A program made the position numbers and the translations under genes. The notes below the pieces were generated by a model. It saw only the letters and a program-made list of their open reading frames with translations. It searched no databases and had not been told where the DNA came from. Below are positions 47,402 to 56,227 of a DNA stretch of 64,000 nt, one piece after another. The DNA is from Vibrio tetraodonis (lineage in GTDB: Bacteria; Pseudomonadota; Gammaproteobacteria; Enterobacterales; Vibrionaceae). Each line of letters opens with the position of its first letter. The stretch's first letter is position 1. The stretch spans positions 1 through 64,000 of the forward strand of contig NZ_QLYY01000019.1 of NCBI RefSeq assembly GCF_003350295.1, in the 5' to 3' direction.

Positions 47402-48601
47402 ATGAACTCGATCCTAGGAATCTTCGCCATCCTTGCTATCGCTTGGCTTTTGTCTACTGATAGAAAAAATATAAACCTTAGAACTGTGTCACTGGCCTTT
47501 GTTCTTCAGGTCACTTTTGCATTATTAGTGCTGTATGTACCCGCAGGTAAAGAAGCACTTAATAGTGTGACCCAAGCGGTATCTAATCTAATTAACTACG
47601 GACAGGAAGGAATTGCTTTTCTGTTTGGTGGCCTTGCAACGGGTGGTTTTACATTTGCCATTAATGTCTTGTGCATAATTATCTTTTTCTCTGCCCTTAT
47701 TTCAGGGCTTTACCATATTGGCCTAATGCCGAAAGTGATCAATATTATTGGTGGTGGGCTGCAAAGGCTTTTGTCTATTGGCCGCGCAGAATCGCTGTCT
47801 GCAACAGCCAATATTTTTGTAGGTATGATTGAAGCGCCTTTGGTTGTTAAACCCTACTTGCGTTATATGTCAGACTCGCAGTTTTTTGCTGTGATGACAG
47901 GTGGCCTTGCTTCTGTTGCTGGTGGTACTTTGGTTGGCTACGCATCTTTGGGCGTGGATCTTAATTTTCTTATCGCAGCGGCATTTATGTCTGCGCCAGC
48001 AGGTTTGTTGATGGCTAAAATCTTGGTGCCCGAAACTCAGCAAATTAGCCCAGATATGGAGCTTGAAAATGTCGACTTGCCACGCGCGACTAATGTGGTT
48101 GAGGCGATGGCAGATGGAGCCATGTCAGGACTTAAAATTGCTGTGGCAGTAGGCGCAACTCTACTTGCGTTTGTGAGTGTCATCGCGATGCTCAATGGTA
48201 TCTTGGGTTGGTTTGGCGGCCTTATAGGAATGGAGCTGAGCTTTGAGCTTGTGCTTGGCTACTTATTTGCGCCGATTGCTTGGCTCTTAGGTATTCCATG
48301 GAATGAAGTCATCACAGCAGGATCGCTTATTGGTACTAAAGTCGTGGTTAATGAGTTTGTGGCATTTATCCAATTAATGGAAGTACAAGACCAACTGAGT
48401 GAACATTCACAGGCAATTGTTATTTTTGCTTTGTGTGGCTTTGCGAACATTTCAACTATGGCCATGCTGATCGGTGGGTTGGGTAGTTTAGTGCCTGAGC
48501 GTCGGAGCTTTATTTCAAAATACGGCTTTAAGGCCATTGCAGCAGGTGTGTTAGCTAACTTAATGAGCGCAGCCGTTGCGGGTGTGGTTCTCGGGTTATA
48601 A
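47402..48601 (+). CDS. Nucleoside transporter, NupC/CNT family
   Basis: About 399 residues, 10 or so helices. Contains LSATANIFVGMIEAPLVVKPYL and the FVAFIQL/GFANISTMAMLIGGLG motifs of concentrative nucleoside transporters. It should import nucleosides with H+ or Na+. The ATG at 47402 gives the standard MNSILGIFAILAIAWLLS start; an upstream ATG-like start at 47336 would add 22 unmatched residues. Confidence 0.92.
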   Translation: MNSILGIFAILAIAWLLSTDRKNINLRTVSLAFVLQVTFALLVLYVPAGKEALNSVTQAVSNLINYGQEGIAFLFGGLATGGFTFAINVLCIIIFFSALISGLYHIGLMPKVINIIGGGLQRLLSIGRAESLSATANIFVGMIEAPLVVKPYLRYMSDSQFFAVMTGGLASVAGGTLVGYASLGVDLNFLIAAAFMSAPAGLLMAKILVPETQQISPDMELENVDLPRATNVVEAMADGAMSGLKIAVAVGATLLAFVSVIAMLNGILGWFGGLIGMELSFELVLGYLFAPIAWLLGIPWNEVITAGSLIGTKVVVNEFVAFIQLMEVQDQLSEHSQAIVIFALCGFANISTMAMLIGGLGSLVPERRSFISKYGFKAIAAGVLANLMSAAVAGVVLGL

Positions 48602-48607
48602 GACATT

Positions 48608-48637
48608 AAAAAGCCGCTTGGAAACAAGCGGCTTTTT
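48608..48637. terminator. Bidirectional terminator
   Basis: Stem AAAAAGCCGCTTG/CAAGCGGCTTTTT with loop GAAA, between the convergent transporter and Cys-cluster genes. It overlaps the end of the latter. Confidence 0.9.
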
Positions 48638-48885
48638 TAGGTAAGTGCTTCAAGCTGGGTAATGTTGTTGATGGCTTCTTGATTAGTTGTGCCACAAACA
48701 ACAGGGCAAGGCTTAAATTCATGGCAAACTTTAGGTCGCTCTGGACGGCCAAACAAGTTACATAAATTATCTTTATTGAGTTGAATACAGCGAGTTCCCG
48801 CAGGTTTGCCATTTGGCATACCCGGTATGGGAGAAGAAATACTCGGCGCGATACAACAGGCTCCACAGCCTAATCGGCAATCCAT
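48637..48885 (-). CDS. YkgJ-family cysteine cluster protein
   Basis: 82 residues from the ATG at 48885 (GAGGA seven bases upstream). Contains MDCRLGCGACC, then C..LNKDNLCNLF and KVCHEF; the spacing is that of small metal-binding CxxCxxCC proteins, thought to bind zinc or an iron-sulfur cluster. Function unknown. Confidence 0.87.
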   Translation of the reverse strand: MDCRLGCGACCIAPSISSPIPGMPNGKPAGTRCIQLNKDNLCNLFGRPERPKVCHEFKPCPVVCGTTNQEAINNITQLEALT

Positions 48886-49106
48886 ACAGTGATCCTCGAT
48901 GAAATTGAAGGCGCAGTCTAGCAAAAATTGACCTTAGAAGCATATTTGTATGTTTAAACACGCTTTTAAATTTAACTCTGTCAGGTGGTAAGCCGCATCA
49001 TTTATCCGGGGTGAAACCTCAATAGATCATTTTACTTTCTATTATTAATAAATTTGTTAATTATTCATTTGTTCCACTAAACTTTAGGGTTAGGGGAACG
49101 CCAGTC

Positions 49107-49541
49107 GTGTTCGAATTCAGTATAACTTGGGACAGCAGTACGATGAGCAGCAGTAGCTTTTGGACCAAACCTTTAGGCATCGCCGTCATGGTGCTAGGAT
49201 TGTGCGGCGTGGTAATGATTGGTATTGGGGTTCATTCCATTGTTGACCACCAAAGTAAGCAGGCCCGTAAAGAATTACTGGGTACTTGGCGCGAAGCCAA
49301 TGTTGCGAGTTATTCTGCAAACCGACTCAAAGTAGCCAATGAAGGTGTGTATTGGAATGGCGATCTTATCAGTACTCATTTTTCTTTCGATGGTGCTACG
49401 CTCGAATTCAAACACGGCAACAAAAGACAAGAGTACTATCTCGATCGTTTAAAAGGCACTTTGGTTCACATCAATGGTAATTACAAAGCCCAGTATTTAA
49501 AGCAAGGGTATCACGGTCAATACACCCAAGGGCGAAATTGA
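49107..49541 (+). CDS. DUF2850-like membrane protein
   Basis: 144 residues from a GTG with GGGGA nine bases upstream; a start at the ATG 49143 is possible. One membrane helix (GIAVMVLGLCGVVMIGIG) then a soluble C-terminal domain. I recognise it as the DUF2850-like family common in vibrios; function unknown. Confidence 0.72.
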   Translation: MFEFSITWDSSTMSSSSFWTKPLGIAVMVLGLCGVVMIGIGVHSIVDHQSKQARKELLGTWREANVASYSANRLKVANEGVYWNGDLISTHFSFDGATLEFKHGNKRQEYYLDRLKGTLVHINGNYKAQYLKQGYHGQYTQGRN

Positions 49542-49625
49542 ATTTTACCTGCCATTTTTACCTCCAAGCTTGCACTTTATCTGCCATAACGGTATAAAGC
49601 CCTCCCTTTGTCCGATATCTAAATA

Positions 49626-50084
49626 ATGTTTATGAGCCTGCCATTTTGGGAAAGTAAATCTCTCGAGCAAATGACCGAACAAGAGTGGGAAGCACTTTGT
49701 GACGGTTGCGGTAAGTGTTGCCTACATAAACTCATGGATGAAGACACAGAAGAAATCTATTACACCAATGTGGCTTGTAGTTGGCTAAACAGTAAAACGT
49801 GTTCGTGTAAAGATTACCCCAACCGTTTCTCATCAGGTGAAGAGTGCACTAAGCTAACTCGTGATGATATCGATGATTTTACTTGGCTACCCCACACCTG
49901 CGCCTACCGCCTGCTAGCAGAAAAACAGCCTCTTCCAGAGTGGCACCCACTGATTACTGGTTCCAAATCCGCCATGCACGCCGCCGGAGAAAGCGTGCGC
50001 AACAAGGTGGTTTATGAAATTGAAGTAGTGAATTGGGAGGACCATATTTTGAACTTACCTGATAGACTGAACCCTCAAGAATAA
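49626..50084 (+). CDS. ycgN: YcgN-family Fe-S/zinc cysteine cluster protein (UPF0260)
   Basis: 152 residues with [12 protein letters not shown] near the N-terminus, then [17 protein letters not shown] and a C-terminal WHPLITG motif. Matches UPF0260/YcgN. The conserved Cys set indicates metal binding. In E. coli it lies near ycgL and the min genes, as here. Confidence 0.9.
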   Translation: MFMSLPFWESKSLEQMTEQEWEALCDGCGKCCLHKLMDEDTEEIYYTNVACSWLNSKTCSCKDYPNRFSSGEECTKLTRDDIDDFTWLPHTCAYRLLAEKQPLPEWHPLITGSKSAMHAAGESVRNKVVYEIEVVNWEDHILNLPDRLNPQE

Positions 50085-50279
50085 CTTTACGCTCACATTC
50101 AGCGGTAATTATCCGAGTGTTTTGCTTACATTTAACAAAGTGTTTAGAAGTATTGACCACTTATTAGTTTTAAACCTTTATTGATTTTTATCATATTTAA
50201 CCAAGGCCGACTATACTTTAACGTAGGCGATTGTTCCTCTATGGTGTCGTTTATTATCGGTTGGACAGGTGTGTTGTGT

Positions 50280-50798
50280 ATGAAAAAAGTGGGAAGACGT
50301 GCTTTCTGGACGACATGCAGTCTTGTAGGACGCGGTAAATCGTCTACGATCAGGCGATACCAAAGAGGTAGTGTGCTTATTGAACTGAGTCTAGTTGCTT
50401 CTTTCTTTTTCTTGTTATTTTTTACCATAGTAGATCTTTCTGTATACAACCACGTCAAACTTACTATGCAAAATGCTGTCCGTGAGGGAGCACGTTATGC
50501 AGTTACTGGACGTGCTGATCTGGATCCAGAAGGAAATGGAAATCGAGAGGCAGCGGTAACAACAATGATTTCAAATGCTTCCAATGGTTATTTAGGTAAG
50601 GTTATGAATGAACATGAGGGTATTCGTGTAGAAGATATTGATGGTAATCCGTTATCTGGTTTTGGTGCATCTGGAGAGATAATTGCTATACACCTTGATT
50701 GTGAGTGGGCGTCTTTTAGCCCTCTAGTTTACCCGTTCGTTGATGGTGGCAAGTATTCCTTCACTGTAAGTACTGCCATGAAAAATGAGTCATTTTAA
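50280..50798 (+). CDS. TadE-family pilin-like protein (first)
   Basis: About 172 residues from the ATG at 50280. Basic leader, then RGSVLIELSLVASFFFLLFFTIVDL, a TadE-like prepilin start with one hydrophobic helix and Glu at +5-like position; VREGARYAV follows. TadE/TadF are pseudopilins processed by a prepilin peptidase in Flp/Tad pili. Followed by another TadE gene 13 bp later. Confidence 0.8.
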   Translation: MKKVGRRAFWTTCSLVGRGKSSTIRRYQRGSVLIELSLVASFFFLLFFTIVDLSVYNHVKLTMQNAVREGARYAVTGRADLDPEGNGNREAAVTTMISNASNGYLGKVMNEHEGIRVEDIDGNPLSGFGASGEIIAIHLDCEWASFSPLVYPFVDGGKYSFTVSTAMKNESF

Positions 50799-50810
50799 AG
50801 GTAGTGAATC

Positions 50811-51347
50811 ATGAAATACAATGTTCGGCAAACCGGATTTGCCGCAGTAGAGATGGCTATGGTTACGCCCTTTATGCTATTACTTGTTGGTGGAATTATT
50901 GAAATTTCACAATTTTTCCAGGCAAACAGTATTTTAACAGGTGTAACTCGAGAAGGTGCAAACCTAGTATCAAGAACAAGTGCTACTGCTCCCGACGATA
51001 TTATGAATTTAGTATCTAGAACTACCGGAAGCCTCGATCTGTCCGAAGATGGTGTTATGTATATAACACTGGTAACAGGACAAGAAGATGATGCTCCATA
51101 TGTTAGCGAACAATATCGCTGGAGCGGTTCAGGTCTAGATCATACCAGTTCTGCTTGGGGTCAATGCTCTAGCTGGACAAATCATCAATGTAATATTGAT
51201 TCTCCCCTACCTACTTTGAGTGATTTCCCGATATCTCTCAGTCCAAACGAATCTGTATACGTCGTGGAAGTTCATTATCAATACTCTCCATTATCGAGTC
51301 TGTTCATTAAGAGTGGATTTGTTGTTAGTGATATCACATATTTGTAG
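50811..51347 (+). CDS. TadE/TadF-family pilin-like protein (second)
   Basis: 178 residues. TGFAAVEMAMVTPFMLLLVGGIIEI is the TadE-like prepilin helix with the conserved Glu, followed by REGANLVSR. A dimer partner of the first protein is likely. The gene begins 13 bp after it and is followed by the TadG-like gene 20 bp later. Confidence 0.82.
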   Translation: MKYNVRQTGFAAVEMAMVTPFMLLLVGGIIEISQFFQANSILTGVTREGANLVSRTSATAPDDIMNLVSRTTGSLDLSEDGVMYITLVTGQEDDAPYVSEQYRWSGSGLDHTSSAWGQCSSWTNHQCNIDSPLPTLSDFPISLSPNESVYVVEVHYQYSPLSSLFIKSGFVVSDITYL

Positions 51348-51366
51348 CGCATAGGAGGTAGATATT

Positions 51367-52755
51367 GTGTTTAAAAGTCAATCTACCAGAATGAGAAGAT
51401 GCAGGGGACTCGTCGCTATTATTTCTGTTATTGCTGCTCCTTTTTTGATGCTCGCAACAGGATTAGCTATCGATTCGGGGAGGGCTTATTTAGTAAAAGC
51501 TAAATTATTTGCAGCTGTTGATGCCGCAGGTATTGCTGCGGCTAGAGCTGTATCTGAAGGGGAGACTTCAGCGCAAGAAGCTGCGGCGAAGATGTTTGTT
51601 GCAAACCTTCCGGATGGCTACCACAGCAGTACATCAACAGGTCCAACTATTTTATTTAACTACGATTCTTTTGGTAACATTACAATAGATTTGTCTGCTT
51701 CTGCACAAGTAAGCACAACGTTTTTAGGTTTGTTTGGTCATAAAACGTTAACTTTAAATGCAACCGCACAAACTGTGCGTCGCCCCGTCGACTTGGTTTT
51801 GGTCGTAGACAACACAACTTCGTTACGATTGGGGACGATTGGCGATGTAACTGATGATGTGGTAGAACGGTCGAAAGATTTTATTTCTAATTTTAATGAG
51901 AGTTTTGATCGTATCTCAATAGTAAAATATGCTTTCGGTGCTGAAACGCCAGTTGCTTTCCAAGCGTCTAGGGGGCACTCTCGTTCTGCTCTCGAATCTG
52001 CGATAGACGCGTTTGATTTTGGTAGTTTGTCTAATCCACAATACACCAACTCTTCTGAAGGAATGTATTTAGCTTTGAATGCTCTTCGAAATGTTGAGAA
52101 TCCTGCTAACTTAAAAGTCATCGTTTTTTTTACCGATGGTGCTCCCAATACATTCGCATCAGAGTTTGATTTTACCAGTACTAGTACTGATTATACTGGA
52201 GCTATTCGGTCGAGTGACCAGTCAAGTGGTACTCCAAACGGTTTATGGAGACACGATGCGATAGCAACTCAATTGTCAGGAACGGGTTATCAGGGAAGTG
52301 GCATTGATGATAGAATTGCTTCTTTACCGGATTATTATACCCCACATGATACGGATGATAGTGAGTTTAAAGTATTAAATCCTGATCATCCATATAGACC
52401 TGTATACCAGTATAGCCCCTCATCAAATTCAGCTAATGACCTATACACCCGAGTGAACCGCGTTGCTCGCAATTTAGTCGAGGACATGGCTGAAGCTGCT
52501 CGAAATGAAGGTATTTATGTATTTACTTTAGGCCTTGGTTCCTCTTTGACTTCAGTAGCTGGTCCAGATAGTGAAATTGGTGAGGATTTGCTCTTAAGAA
52601 TGGCTAATGATCCAAGGCTTTTAGATGACTCTGATTTAGCAAGTGATTATCGCGTAGGACAGCTTGAAGGTGTTTATTGCCATGCTGTAAACGAACAAGC
52701 GCTCGGCCCTTGTTTTGATGAAATGTTAAATGTTATTGTTAGACTAACTTTGTAG
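51367..52755 (+). CDS. TadG-like protein with von Willebrand A domain
   Basis: 462 residues from a GTG with AGGAGG eight bases upstream. A membrane helix at about 16-36 (LVAIISVIAAPFLMLATGLAIDSGRAY) matches TadG. A vWA domain starts at about residue 138 with the MIDAS-like VLVVDNTTSLR (DxTxS-like) and continues to the C-terminus. TadG-type proteins anchor or tip Flp pili. No tadABC, pilus ATPase or prepilin peptidase is nearby. Confidence 0.85.
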   Translation: MFKSQSTRMRRCRGLVAIISVIAAPFLMLATGLAIDSGRAYLVKAKLFAAVDAAGIAAARAVSEGETSAQEAAAKMFVANLPDGYHSSTSTGPTILFNYDSFGNITIDLSASAQVSTTFLGLFGHKTLTLNATAQTVRRPVDLVLVVDNTTSLRLGTIGDVTDDVVERSKDFISNFNESFDRISIVKYAFGAETPVAFQASRGHSRSALESAIDAFDFGSLSNPQYTNSSEGMYLALNALRNVENPANLKVIVFFTDGAPNTFASEFDFTSTSTDYTGAIRSSDQSSGTPNGLWRHDAIATQLSGTGYQGSGIDDRIASLPDYYTPHDTDDSEFKVLNPDHPYRPVYQYSPSSNSANDLYTRVNRVARNLVEDMAEAARNEGIYVFTLGLGSSLTSVAGPDSEIGEDLLLRMANDPRLLDDSDLASDYRVGQLEGVYCHAVNEQALGPCFDEMLNVIVRLTL

Positions 52756-52982
52756 AGTACTGGATACTAGTTAGATCTATTACCTTTGACTGCTTTGAAG
52801 TATTAATATCAAATTTTATTTATTAAAAAGTAAGTACTCTAACTGGAAAGGTATTGGATATTTTCTCTACAGCGCACTGATTTGGCATTCTAGAAAATAA
52901 AAATGGGTGTCTCTGGCATAGATGCGGGTATAGAATAGGATAACTTTGGTTTTATTCTACAAACTTTTATTTGCTTATTCAA

Positions 52983-53015
52983 ACGGTGATAGACATGAGT
53001 TTATCACCGTCTTTT
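52983..53015 (+). terminator. Terminator after the Tad trio
   Basis: Stem ACGGTGATA/TATCACCGT followed by CTTTTTT on the plus strand, about 230 bp after the TadG-like gene. The stretch between holds no gene; a TAGAGTACT repeat is inverted at about 52753 and 52831. Confidence 0.65.
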
Positions 53016-53057
53016 TTCCTGCGTCTGTCTATATGTTTTGAGTGTATCCACTCAAAT

Positions 53058-54257
53058 TTAGAAGTAATGGAACAGGGGAGGTTCGTGCATTAAAAAGCTT
53101 TGGTGGGAGATGTTCCAAGCGTAAGCGCCCGCCAAAGTGAACACCACATAATCCCCGATGTCGATGCGCTCTATGACTTGATTGCGCGCTAGGACATCTT
53201 TAGGTGTACACAACTGACCGACCAAAGTCGCTGTTGTGTGGCCGATTGGGTTTGAAATCTCTGGACGCTGCTGATTATGCAAAACCACAAAAGGATGGTC
53301 ATGGCTTTGGGCAGCGGGTGTACGAAAATGGTGAGTACCGCCGCGTGCTATGACGAAGTTTTCGCCAAGGTTTTGCTTGATATCCAGTACTTCCATTACG
53401 TAGTAGCCACAAGGCGCTGAGATATAACGTCCGCATTCGAAACGTAATAGCCAATTTTGCATCTGCTCCTTGGCAATCAAAAACTCCAACTTGTCGCAAA
53501 ACTCTTCCCATGGAAAGTGCTGCTGAGGGTCTTGGTAATTGATGCCCATACCACCACCAAGGTTGATGGTGAGTTCATCGAGTGTGTATTTCTGTTTCCA
53601 GCCTTTTACAACTTGAAAATACCTTTCCATCAAAGCTAAATGACGGTTTACATCCAACTGATGTGACATTAAGTGGAAGTGAAAGCCTTTTAATTGGATT
53701 AATGGATAATCACGCAACAACATGATGGCGTTATCTAGCTCGGCTTCATCTAGACCAAATGGTGTTGGTTTGCCTCCCATGGCCAATTTGCTGAGGGTGA
53801 TATCGCCAATGTCGATGTTCATGCGCAGAAAAATAGATGCGCTTTGGTTTAGTTTCTGAGTTAAGGCACCAATACGTTGCAATTCGGTGATACTTTCCAC
53901 ATGAATCGCATCCACATCCAGTTCGATAGCTTGTTCTAATTCGCTCGGCATTTTGCCAGGGCCACCAAAGATCAGAGGCTTGTTAAGTCGCTGCTGATGA
54001 AGGTGATTTAGCTCACCGCTGGACGCCGCTTCAAAGCCGTCAACGTAAGGTGCTAAAGTACGTAATATCGGCTCAGACGGATTCGCTTTGGCCGCATAAA
54101 ACAACTCAACGTTTTTGGGCAGCACGTGACGCATCCCTTTGATGTGATTTTCAAGTGCGTTAAGAACATAGAGATAAGCACACAGTGGTTGCTGTTGCTT
54201 GGCCATTTGCTCTATCTGTTGTTCAATGTGTGAAGGAAGTTGCAACGAATTAATCAT
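53058..54257 (-). CDS. PLP-dependent decarboxylase of siderophore type (PvsE/SbnH-like)
   Basis: About 399 residues. Fold type III (alanine racemase-like) decarboxylase with FYAAKANP (PLP lysine), HLMSHQLD, GGGMGINY and RYISAPCGYYVMEVLD. The ARGGTHHFRTPAAQSHDHPF stretch is typical of NIS-siderophore decarboxylases (PvsE, SbnH, AcsE). The ATG at 54257 has AAGGTG nearby. It overlaps the scrap of an IucA/IucC-type gene by eight bases, the pvsD-pvsE order, so it is probably a leftover of a vibrioferrin-type cluster. Confidence 0.82.
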   Translation of the reverse strand: MINSLQLPSHIEQQIEQMAKQQQPLCAYLYVLNALENHIKGMRHVLPKNVELFYAAKANPSEPILRTLAPYVDGFEAASSGELNHLHQQRLNKPLIFGGPGKMPSELEQAIELDVDAIHVESITELQRIGALTQKLNQSASIFLRMNIDIGDITLSKLAMGGKPTPFGLDEAELDNAIMLLRDYPLIQLKGFHFHLMSHQLDVNRHLALMERYFQVVKGWKQKYTLDELTINLGGGMGINYQDPQQHFPWEEFCDKLEFLIAKEQMQNWLLRFECGRYISAPCGYYVMEVLDIKQNLGENFVIARGGTHHFRTPAAQSHDHPFVVLHNQQRPEISNPIGHTTATLVGQLCTPKDVLARNQVIERIDIGDYVVFTLAGAYAWNISHQSFLMHEPPLFHYF

Positions 54258-54543
54258 GGCTTTCACCTTTGTTTCGAGTCGTCCATGGTGCTAACACTTG
54301 GGTATAGCTCGACTCTTTGTCAGCGTTTTGCATCAATCGAGTAGTAAAATTGTTTTTACTTGGGAAATATCCGCCATCGAGCAGTGATTCTAGTTCTGGC
54401 TGCTTGCCGTTGATCGACTGCCAGCAAATGATGGCGTCCCTCAATATACTCCACAATGATGGAATATTTTCGTATTGGTTTTCCTTTGCTTTTTGCTTTA
54501 ACTGGGTAACGGATTTACTTACGGTAATAATCCTAAATTTCAT
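54250..54543 (-). pseudogene. C-terminal scrap of an IucA/IucC-family siderophore synthetase (PvsD-like)
   Basis: 97 residues. The C-terminal half (LESLLDGGYFPSKNNFTTRL) resembles the end of NIS synthetases, where a Lys-Asn/Ala-x-x-TRL motif precedes the stop. The N-terminal 30 residues do not match and may be read from other DNA. AGGGAA precedes the ATG, so it could be translated. A Fur box lies 160 bp upstream. Confidence 0.5.
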
Positions 54544-54700
54544 GGAGTTCCCTAAATTTCAAAACGTTATTGTCGTATGCTCACGACTAGCTTTCAAATG
54601 GACTCTTTCGAGCCTGAAGGAAAGAATGTTTTATAATTTATTGTTTAGTTTTTTGTGTACAAATCGCCACTATAGATAAAAAACAAATATTGTAAATGCA

Positions 54701-54719
54701 AATGAGAGTTGTTTTCATT
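54701..54719 (-). promoter_or_regulatory. Fur box
   Basis: AATGAGAGTTGTTTTCATT matches the Fur-type palindrome AATGATAATTATTATCATT at 15 of 19 positions. It is upstream of the synthetase scrap and PvsE-like gene, with a TACAAT -10-like sequence just downstream on the minus strand. Confidence 0.65.
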
Positions 54720-54949
54720 ATTTTTAGTAATAGTCATGTAAACACAAACGGAATAAACAGTGAACATAAGGTTGATTTGTGCCCATTGACTTACTCCATT
54801 GGAGGAACCTTGGCTATAGTGGCACAAGTAGCCGTTTTGCAAGAAAAAATCACATGTGGAACCTTGTAAGTGATTGGTCATCAATACCAAGGATATGCGG
54901 AGTATATGCCTCAATAGGGGACTAAAACGGGTATGGGTTGATTAGATTT

Positions 54950-55159
54950 TCCAAAAGCGGTCTCTGTGGTAGCAGAAATGGAAGACAAAGGAGTAGCAAG
55001 TTTAGTAGATACTCCGGAGGTGTTAAAAAAGGGGAAATTGTAGAGGAAGGCTCGCCTGACGAGGTGATGACGCAGACATTACTTAATGATGTTTTTGACC
55101 TAAAAGCCAATGTGTTTCGAGATCCTGTCTCCAATACACCTATGTGTGTAGCGATTTAG
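54950..55159 (+). pseudogene. C-terminal scrap of a FepC-type siderophore ABC ATPase (PvuE-like)
   Basis: The last 45 residues in one frame read KKGEIVEEGSPDEVMTQT, then VFDLKANVFRDPVSNTPMCVAI, the standard end of FepC/FecE/PvuE ATPases. The frame before the TTAAAAAAGGGG run at 55027 changes: upstream, the adjacent frame reads DFPKAVSVVAEMEDKG up to PEVLKKG and would join it if one A were added. Walker A/B and the signature motif are absent. Confidence 0.68.
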
Positions 55160-55427
55160 CAAGCTTACATATTGAAATCGTTATAGTTCCCCTTTATTTA
55201 TATGTCGTGTAAATTATTGTTTTTACTATGGTTTTTATCCCCCTTGTTATTAAATCTTCAGGTTGGTAAAACGTTTATGTAGCCAACCTTTAATTCTTCA
55301 GTAATGATTCTCCAACTCGTTAAACGGTCGGATAATATAAGATTTATCAACCATATCGTTCCGCGCAGCCATATGGTAAATTTGTAATTGATATGTTTGA
55401 TTTTTATTAGTTGGAGCTATCAAGCCG

Positions 55428-56165
55428 ATGTTTTACGCGAGATGTTTTTTGTTGTGGTTCGCGCTACTTCCCCATGTGGTTTTTGCTTTAGGTAATACCA
55501 ATAATGAGTCTTTTAGCAAGGCCAAACGTTTAATGCAGCAGGAAGTTTTTGTTGGAGATTCATATCAGCGCACTCTGTACTGTGATGCACCGTTTAATTT
55601 GAACAAATATGTATCGCTTCCAGAGGGGTTTAAGACAGATAAATACCGTGGGCGATTAAACAAATGGGAAGCAGAGCATATTGTGCCCGCAGAAAACTTT
55701 GGGCGAGCTTTCTCTGCATGGCGAGATGGTCATCCTGGTTGTATAAACAGCAAGGGTAAAGCGTTTAAAGGTCGCAACTGTGCATCGAAGGTAAGCAAAG
55801 ATTATCGTTTAATGCAGGCTGACCTGTTCAACTTATATCCTGCAATTGGTAGCGTTAATGCGCAAAGACAAAATTATAACTTTGTAATGCTGCCTGAAGA
55901 AGCATCAAGCTTTGGCAGTTGTGATATGAGAATCACAACCCGAAAAGTACAACCTCCCGAAAAGGCGAGGGGAAGAATAGCGAGAGCTTATCTTTATATG
56001 GAAGCGGTTTATCCTATTTACCAAATGAGCCGTTCTCAACGCAGCTTAATGAAGGCTTGGGATAAGCAATACCCAGTGACTCAAGTTGAATGTGAAATAG
56101 GCAAGCGAATAAGTGCTGTTCAGCACTCATCTAACCCGATACTTGAGCAGAGATGCCCAGTATAA
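55428..56165 (+). CDS. endA: Endonuclease I, periplasmic/secreted
   Basis: 245 residues with a signal peptide (FLLWFALLPHVVFA). Matches EndA/Dns: KWEAEHIVPAENFGRAF (active His and metal site), RNCASKV and LYPAIGSVNAQRQNY, with paired Cys. A non-specific periplasmic or extracellular DNase, which in vibrios (Dns) also limits natural transformation. A terminator follows. Confidence 0.94.
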   Translation: MFYARCFLLWFALLPHVVFALGNTNNESFSKAKRLMQQEVFVGDSYQRTLYCDAPFNLNKYVSLPEGFKTDKYRGRLNKWEAEHIVPAENFGRAFSAWRDGHPGCINSKGKAFKGRNCASKVSKDYRLMQADLFNLYPAIGSVNAQRQNYNFVMLPEEASSFGSCDMRITTRKVQPPEKARGRIARAYLYMEAVYPIYQMSRSQRSLMKAWDKQYPVTQVECEIGKRISAVQHSSNPILEQRCPV

Positions 56166-56172
56166 ATAAAAT

Positions 56173-56201
56173 AACCACCTCTGATAGAGAGGTGGTTTTT
56201 A
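56173..56201. terminator. Bidirectional terminator
   Basis: Stem AACCACCTCT/AGAGGTGGTT with loop GATAG, TTT after it and AATAAAAT before it, between convergent endA and the protease gene. Confidence 0.85.
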
Positions 56202-56227
56202 GGCGATTAAATTTCTTACCAAGATAG

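Noticed and set aside
54785..54820. MerR-type promoter (TTGACT, palindrome CTCCATTGGAG, TATAGT)
   Set aside because: The spacing of about 22-23 bp is longer than the usual 19-20 bp and no MerR gene or target is near.
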